DNA of 64,000 nt. Origin: Orobanche coerulescens (taxonomy: Eukaryota; Streptophyta; Magnoliopsida; Lamiales; Orobanchaceae). Below are positions 58,555 to 64,000 of the stretch, piece by piece; positions within the stretch are counted from its first letter, which is position 1; each line of letters opens with the position of its first letter. Below the pieces are notes generated by a model that saw only the letters and a list, made by a program, of their open reading frames with translations, was not told the origin of the DNA and did no database searches. The DNA lies in NCBI GenBank assembly GCA_033398695.1, contig CM065811.1, forward strand, positions 110,903,501-110,967,500, in the 5' to 3' direction. The position numbers were made by a program, and so were the translations under genes.

Positions 58555-61193
58555 TCGGCTCATCCAGAATAAGCAATTTTGGTTCACCAATTAGGGCAAT
58601 AGCGACACTAACCCGACATTTCATTCCCCCACTATAGCTGCACGATCTTACTTTGGCATCATGAGTGAGTCTCACTTCTGCTTCTGCTAATAATTTATGT
58701 GAAACCTGTAGTTTAGAGAGAGAGAGAATCCATATTTTACATCATAGGAAAAGGAAATCAAGATTTAGTGCAAGATAGTGATTGAAGGAAATACTCCTAG
58801 TAGGTGAGGCTTATCTAATACCAAAAAAATAGCTTCTCGTGAATTGAAATCATAAATGGGAATAGATTCATTAATGTATATATATAATAAAATAATTTTG
58901 GTTTATTGTAAGGTACATACCGCCACAAAAGAATCATTAATCACAGTAGACCACAAACGATCTCCAATGTAGTTGATAGCATAAGTGATAACTTCATATA
59001 CTAGAACTTGTACTTGCTCTACAAGAAGCATTCAACCCTCTTGTAAAAAGAAAATTTTATAGAAGTTATAGTGTTGTTTGTCTGGCCTTGTAATTCTCCC
59101 AATTGTCCTACTTCTAATTCCACAAAAGCTAGTGAATGCTACTTGTTGCAAAATAAATCACCGACAGGTCTCTCCTGCAAAGATTATTTCGATAAAGACT
59201 TCATATGCCTCTACTTTCTAACATGTACATTCTTTAATTATTAAAGTACTATGTCCTTGTGCAACATCGAGCTTCTAGGTCTACATTCACAAATAAACAT
59301 CATTGTTTCACACAAAGAACCTCAACTCTACAATGCATCTAATCTGTGCTATGGTAGTCATGGTAAATATGAAAGATTCATGAGCATATAATATTAAAAA
59401 ATGATAACCTCGGTGTTATAGACAAAAAGAAGTAACATCCTAATAATATTGAAGGAATGCTAGCTTTAAGTAGGACTTATTACAACAGTATTCCAACATG
59501 AACAATATGAAATTAAACGAAATGAACAAATTTACATTAATACCGAAGCTTCTTACAAATATCGCGCAGTCTAATATAAACCTAGAATCCGAATATAATT
59601 CTGGAGATAAATGTATCTGGTCAATAGCATAACATGGTGAAACGTGGAGATAAGAATAGCCAATGCATTCGGAGTGGTTGGTTTTTATGCAATGAATGTT
59701 GTTGAAGGGGCATCACCTTCTGACTCCTACTGAATTTAAAACTAAAACCAGAAATCTGACAACAGATTGCTAATCCAACAAGAGCGCACAAGAGTAAATT
59801 TGCCAAACAAAAAGAAATACCCTTGCACTGCTCTGTCGTTATATTCTCTGGTTCCCTCAATTTTCATAGACTGCTCAAAGTTAAAACCATGACATGGGTC
59901 GATATAATATACTAACTCTACTACTAAAGAATAGACTGGAATGGGGAATCTGAAGTGATATGAGAAAGTCATCATCAGGTCTTAGCCTTGTGTGCAGCTC
60001 TAATTGTATAGTTTTTTTTAAAAAATTAACACCAATCCAGGTATGTATCTGTACAACTTAATAGTGACAGAGATTAATAATATCCCTTTAAAACTTTATT
60101 TTTAAATTCACCCAGAACTGACTAACTAAAGAAAGAAGCAAAAAATTATTTAAATGTGCATAACTCTCCATTATGCCTAAACCTGAGGTAGTAACATATT
60201 TTCCTGTAGACCTGCTGCATTGCAGTACTTACCAAAAAACCTATAGCTCTCATTATTGGAATTAGAAAGTACGAAGTCATATAATAGCTTATTAATCAAA
60301 TGATTAGTCAAACTAAAAGTGTATTATAAATGTTAAAAAAATAAGAATTACATTATCTGCCTCAAGTCTAGCTACTGAATCTCCTGGCAAAAGAGCTGCA
60401 AAATTGTGAGTGGCAAGAGTGTTCAAACTCCTGTAGTTTCTGCAATGAATCTGAAAAATTATGTTGAATGTAAGATTTCATATCATACTTGTTAATAGAA
60501 TGTCGCTATAATGTGACCACAAAGAAACGCAAACATCAAGATTTTAAACAGGAAGTAAAGCAGCAACGTACTTATAGTAGAGCTACAGTCGTATTTTCCA
60601 CAAAGAAATGCAAACATCAAGATTTTAAACGCTAATTATCAAAGTAGAGTTTAAACCTTTGATGCTGGCAAACAAGTAAAGGTGCTCTTGACCAGATAAT
60701 GTATCCCACAAAATATCAAACTGCGATATCAACATATAAGGATTAGGTTTACTGTTTACCACTTACTAGAAAATTTAAGCTCATGGGTGCAAAATAAATT
60801 ATTAGCTTGTACTAAGTGAAAGTATATATACTAGTCAACTCAGAAATATAACTACTCAATTTTGCGACATTGAGAAAATATAATAAGTAAGAACCTGAGG
60901 ACAAATTCCTATCATCCTGCGAATGTTTGACATCCCAGTGGAGTTTCGTATGGAATACTCATAAACTAATGCTGCCAATATAAATATATAACATGGCAGA
61001 GTTGAGAATCCTCACAGTAATAAAAAAAATAAACCAATAATTTTGATTAAAAATAATAGGGAAAAAAAATATCACCATCTCCACCAGTCACTGGTGTAAT
61101 CCCAGTCAAACAATTGATTGCAATAGTTTTACCAGCTCCATTGGGTCCAAGTAGGCAAAACAGCTGATCCTTGGGAAAGTTTAGCCATATACC
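58555..61193 (-). pseudogene. Captured ABCA-type ABC transporter fragment (nucleotide-binding domain)
   Basis: Five exons can be read on the minus strand with GT/AG borders. 61076-61193 has LLGPNGAGKT, the Walker A motif (followed by Ile where Thr is usual). 60895-60971 has SIRNSTGMSNIRRMIGICPQ, the Q-loop. 60657-60720 has FDILWDTLSGQEHLYLFASI. 60352-60395 has LLPGDSVARLEADN. About 58555-58686 has YSGGMKCRVSVAIALIGEP (signature) and LLILDEP (Walker B). I recognise plant ABCA. Reading stops at a TGA just after Walker B, and no membrane domain is present. Introns are retained, so capture was at DNA level. The 1.67-kb gap 58687-60351 is read as intron. Confidence 0.88.
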
Positions 61194-61789
61194 CTGCACG
61201 TAGAATATCCCTGATGTGCGCCATTTTTCAAATTTCCACAGAAAATGAAATCAAGGTTGCAATTGAATAGAAGGATTTGAAGCTAAGGATTTCAAATTCA
61301 TAATAAAAAATCAGTAGTGTTGTTTGGGTAATCTCACAAATCAGTGAATTCAAATCCTCCACTTCATGCAATCAGGAACGCAGCCAGGGGGTTGCTCCCC
61401 TGGTCCAATGCACAACCCCGGTCTGGGCCATAAATTGAGGGGAATAAAAGGTTTGCCTATGGGGAAAAACCGAAGGATCTACAATAACTTGGCCCAATTA
61501 CCAGAACCCAGAATCAACAAACACTTACCAGGAGTCGGCGGCGGTGGCGGGCGGTGGAAAGCGGCGGCGGTGATGGACGCGACAAACTGACGACGGGCGG
61601 GTGAAGGTGAACGGAGGACGACGGACCTGACGATGGACGGAGGACAACGAACGGAGGACGGCTTCGTATTTTTCGGCAGTGGTGGAATTTATCGGCTTCG
61701 GATTTTTCGGCTGGCTGAGGAAGAGGGGTGTAGGGTTAGGAAGAAGGAAGGAATGAAGACGACAGTCCCGTTTTTTTTATTTGTAATGT
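61194..61789. other. CACTA2 GC-rich segment
   Basis: The segment includes an inverted repeat CCAGGGG...CCCCTGG (61384-61403) and a GGCGGCGG-rich stretch at 61538-61640 that may be a captured or native 5' leader. No domain is recognised in the short ORFs. Confidence 0.4.
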
Positions 61790-62220
61790 CACTTTAGCCG
61801 ACGACGAATAGAATCGTCGGCTAAACTCTAAATGCAACCTCCTTTAGCCGACGACAGCCGCCGGCTAAAATAAAAAATGGAGCCAGCACGACATGACCCG
61901 TGTGTAACGACTCGATTGGGTTACAAGTCCAGAAACTTTTTGAAAATTTAGAACACTTCGACACGGGCGATGTCAATGGACACGGGCTGTGTCTCTTTAG
62001 CCGACTGCTGTCGTCGGCTAAACTAAATCCCAAAAAAATTATATTTATATACTTTAGCCGACAGCTGTCGTCGGTTAAAACCTACTTTATCACTTTTTAT
62101 ATAAATAAATTATATATATATATATAATTATAAATATAATTATTAAAAATTTAAATAACAACACTTTAAAAAATTTAAATAACAACACTTTAGCCGACGA
62201 CAGCCGTCGGCTAAACTAAA
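61790..62220. repeat. CACTA2 right subterminal repeats, inner cluster
   Basis: TTTAGCCGACGAC and TCGTCGGCTAAA pairs recur with AT-rich spacers. Confidence 0.85.
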
Positions 62221-62240
62221 TTCGAAAAAAAAAAAAAAAA

Positions 62241-62317
62241 ACATGACCCAGCGGCTGCCGGGGATCGAACCCAGGCCGTTTATATAATTGAAATGGCATT
62301 TTGCCACTGGGCCATGT
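62241..62317 (-). other. tRNA-like sequence with Pol III A and B boxes
   Basis: On the minus strand this 77-bp segment has TGGCCCAGTGG (A-box form) and GGTTCGATCCC (B-box form) with a T-stem CTGGG/CCCGG. Its ends form an 11-bp inverted repeat, ACATGGCCCAG and CTGGGTCATGT. The 3' part is too long for a normal acceptor stem, so it is tRNA-derived and not a normal tRNA gene. Confidence 0.6.
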
Positions 62318-63066
62318 TTATCATTCAAACATTTTAATCCAATTTTTGTATATATACATATACTGATATTTTATATTCTTGGAATTTAATTATAAATAAT
62401 ATATTTATAAATATATATAATAAGAATATTAATTAATTTGAAGTTTTTTGAATTAGATTAAGAATATATATTTATAAATATATATTTATCATTATATAAA
62501 TTTTATCACTTTTTATATAATTAAATATATTTATATATAAATTTAATTGTAAATATATATAATAAAAATTATATTTATATACTTTAGCCGACAGTTGTCG
62601 TCGGCTAAAGCCTACTTTATCAATTATATATATTTGAATTTAACTATAAATAAATATATATATATATATATATAATAAAATTATATATCTGTATATTAAT
62701 TTATATAGTTTTTATATAATAATATATTTTATATATATTTGTTTTTTATATAATATTAATAGTTTATATATTTATACTTGTTTTATTATATATATATATA
62801 TATAATTACATACACCAAGAAATATTGGAGAAAACGAACTAATTCTAAAACATTTTCATAATTATTCAAATAGATATATTATTATATGCGTAATATAATT
62901 ATAACTGATATTAAAATTCAATAAACATACCTTCAATATGATTTCTTGAATGATCAAACTAGAGAAAATTACTGTTTTTCGTTTTCTTGTTCTGTAATTT
63001 CCGAATGTGTTGTAAATGGTCTCTTCAAGTGTTAGATGCTGATATATTCTGCACAAAAAAACATGT
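62318..63066. other. AT-rich segment in CACTA2
   Basis: Long ATATAT tracts dominate and one subterminal-type pair lies at 62584-62610. No gene is seen. Confidence 0.7.
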
Positions 63067-63361
63067 AAGACTTTAGCCGACGGCATGTCGTCGGATAAAG
63101 TATACTAGCCGTCGGCTAAACTTGACTTTAGCCGACGGCATGTCGTCGGCTAAAGTATACAAGTCATTGGCTAAACTACAAAACTTTAGCCGACGACTAA
63201 CTTGACTTTAGCCGACGACAAATAGTAAAGTCGTCGGCTAAACTACTTTAGCCGACAACAAGTTAGCGGTCGGCTAAACTTGCTGACTTTAGCCGACGAC
63301 TTCGGCCGGCCGTCGGCCGTTCTCCGGCTAGTCGTCGGCTAAAGTGTTATTTTTGGTAGTG
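63067..63361. repeat. CACTA2 right subterminal repeats and terminus
   Basis: A dense run of TTTAGCCGACGGC and GTCGGCTAAA ends at TTGGTAGTG. Confidence 0.88.
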
Positions 63362-63364
63362 AAA

Positions 63365-64000
63365 TGCGTTACTGACGAGAAGGACAATTGGTATGTGCAT
63401 GCCCCTAGCACACCACGGTTGAAACACCTCGGCTCGGCATACCGAATATACAAATGCTAGATACAATGGGACATAACATCACAAAGCAACAAACCAGAGA
63501 TGCCAATTTGGCATAACTTATCAACACATACTAAAATCACAAATGTACACAATCATATAAACCCAAACTCTAACAGCTCTCACAGGTGCGATAGCACGCA
63601 ATTCACCACGAAACGACAACATTAAGGATCAACATCACACCTCTCACAGAGGTCTAACGTAACAAATGCGTGGCGACGACTCAACGCTCACGCCACCAAT
63701 TCAATCACAAATCGGAGGGCTAACATCCTAACGACAATACCAACATCATACACACCTTCTCCGACCACAAGCAGGAAATGATGGGTTTTAAAAACGAAAA
63801 CCACCTTTTGAAAACGGTTTGGAAACACCAGTTGATGTTGAGTATCACTTTACAAAAAGTTGAACAAACATCATTGTCGAGACTTTGAAAACCACCTTGC
63901 ATTTGAACAAAAATGAGGACACTTTTCTTTTAGTAAAAAACTTTCAGAAATATTCGACCCTCGCGTCTAAGTAGAAGTGTTTCTAAAATATTGAAAATAT
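63365..64000 (-). mobile_element. Internal region of T, copy C, part 2
   Basis: The segment is collinear with 3070-3705 and 8817-9452 and runs to the window edge. No gene is recognised. Confidence 0.82.

Larger units (their letters stand above)
57768..63361. mobile_element. CACTA2: non-autonomous CACTA transposon with captured ABCA gene fragment
   Basis: The ends are CACTACCAA and TTGGTAGTG, in imperfect 28-bp inverted repeats (23 of 28 identical). The target duplication is AAA (57765-57767 and 63362-63364); empty sites are 3067-3069 and 8814-8816. Subterminal repeats carry TTTAGCCGACG and its complement. There is no TNP2 or TNPA gene, so it moves, if at all, by enzymes from elsewhere. The interior holds intron-bearing host gene sequence on the minus strand and a tRNA-like sequence. 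The ends differ from CACTA1, so this is another family. Confidence 0.93.

Noticed and set aside
58555..61193. Functional host ABCA transporter gene
   Set aside because: It lies wholly between CACTA2 ends with a 3-bp target duplication, has only part of one nucleotide-binding domain and no membrane segments, and stops after Walker B.
62241..62317. Ordinary nuclear tRNA gene
   Set aside because: The sequence after the T-arm is too long for an acceptor stem and no convincing anticodon arm is seen.

Overview
The window is a block of nested transposable elements from a flowering-plant nuclear genome, most likely a eudicot heterochromatic or pericentromeric region. It holds Ty3/gypsy LTR retrotransposons with plant-type primer-binding sites, two CACTA (En/Spm) DNA transposons, spliced TNP2- and TNPA-type transposase genes, and a captured piece of a plant ABCA transporter gene. 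I see no intact host gene, rRNA gene or CRISPR array.

The base layer is a tandem array of one non-autonomous LTR retrotransposon, called T here, on the minus strand. Its unit is about 5.72 kb and units share LTRs: partial LTR 1-1845, internal 1846-4494, LTR 4495-7573, internal 7574-35673 (interrupted), LTR 35674-56524 (interrupted twice), internal 56525-64000 (interrupted). The internal part has no recognisable gag or pol. Because T is repeated, each insertion can be compared with an empty site in another copy, which fixes the borders to the base.

Inserted into T, left to right, are four elements. (1) E1, 9606-35027, TSD TAGAA, is an LTR element with 4-kb LTRs that carries only a broken gag. 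Its 5' LTR contains a 15-kb CACTA transposon (9925-24931, TSD CTT) with broken TNP2 and TNPA genes. That transposon holds a solo LTR (12624-15462, TSD CAAAA) inside a MITE-like inverted pair, and a LINE-like insert in a TNPA intron. (2) E2, 36708-45887, TSD CCGTC, is a Tekay/Del-type chromovirus with gag, protease, RT, RNase H, integrase and chromodomain remnants in many frames. (3) E3, 47119-55642, is an Athila-like element on the minus strand with gag, protease and an extra ORF in the env position but no RT or integrase; its flanks are a 50-bp duplication plus filler DNA, not a normal TSD. (4) CACTA2, 57768-63361, TSD AAA, is a non-autonomous CACTA that has captured five exons of an ABCA-type ABC transporter and holds a tRNA-like sequence.

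The most unusual signal is in the LTRs. Three LTR types (E1, the solo LTR and E2) carry arrays of short palindromes with an RCGYACGY-type core, phased at 23 bp with non-repeated spacers, just upstream of the TATA box. The unrelated Athila-like E3 has the same arrangement with a CCGCGG core at 21 bp, both in its LTRs and a second time inside the element in front of its extra ORF. Downstream of the TATA box the E1 LTR has two tandem-repeat blocks (79 bp x7 and about 85 bp x5) whose hairpin arms change in pairs. These look like a shared promoter and leader architecture that I do not recognise from described elements.

Caution: LTR pairs of one element differ mainly at CAG/CTG/CCG (CHG) sites, often by small indels. 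This resembles systematic consensus error at methylated sites, so some frameshifts reported here may not be real.
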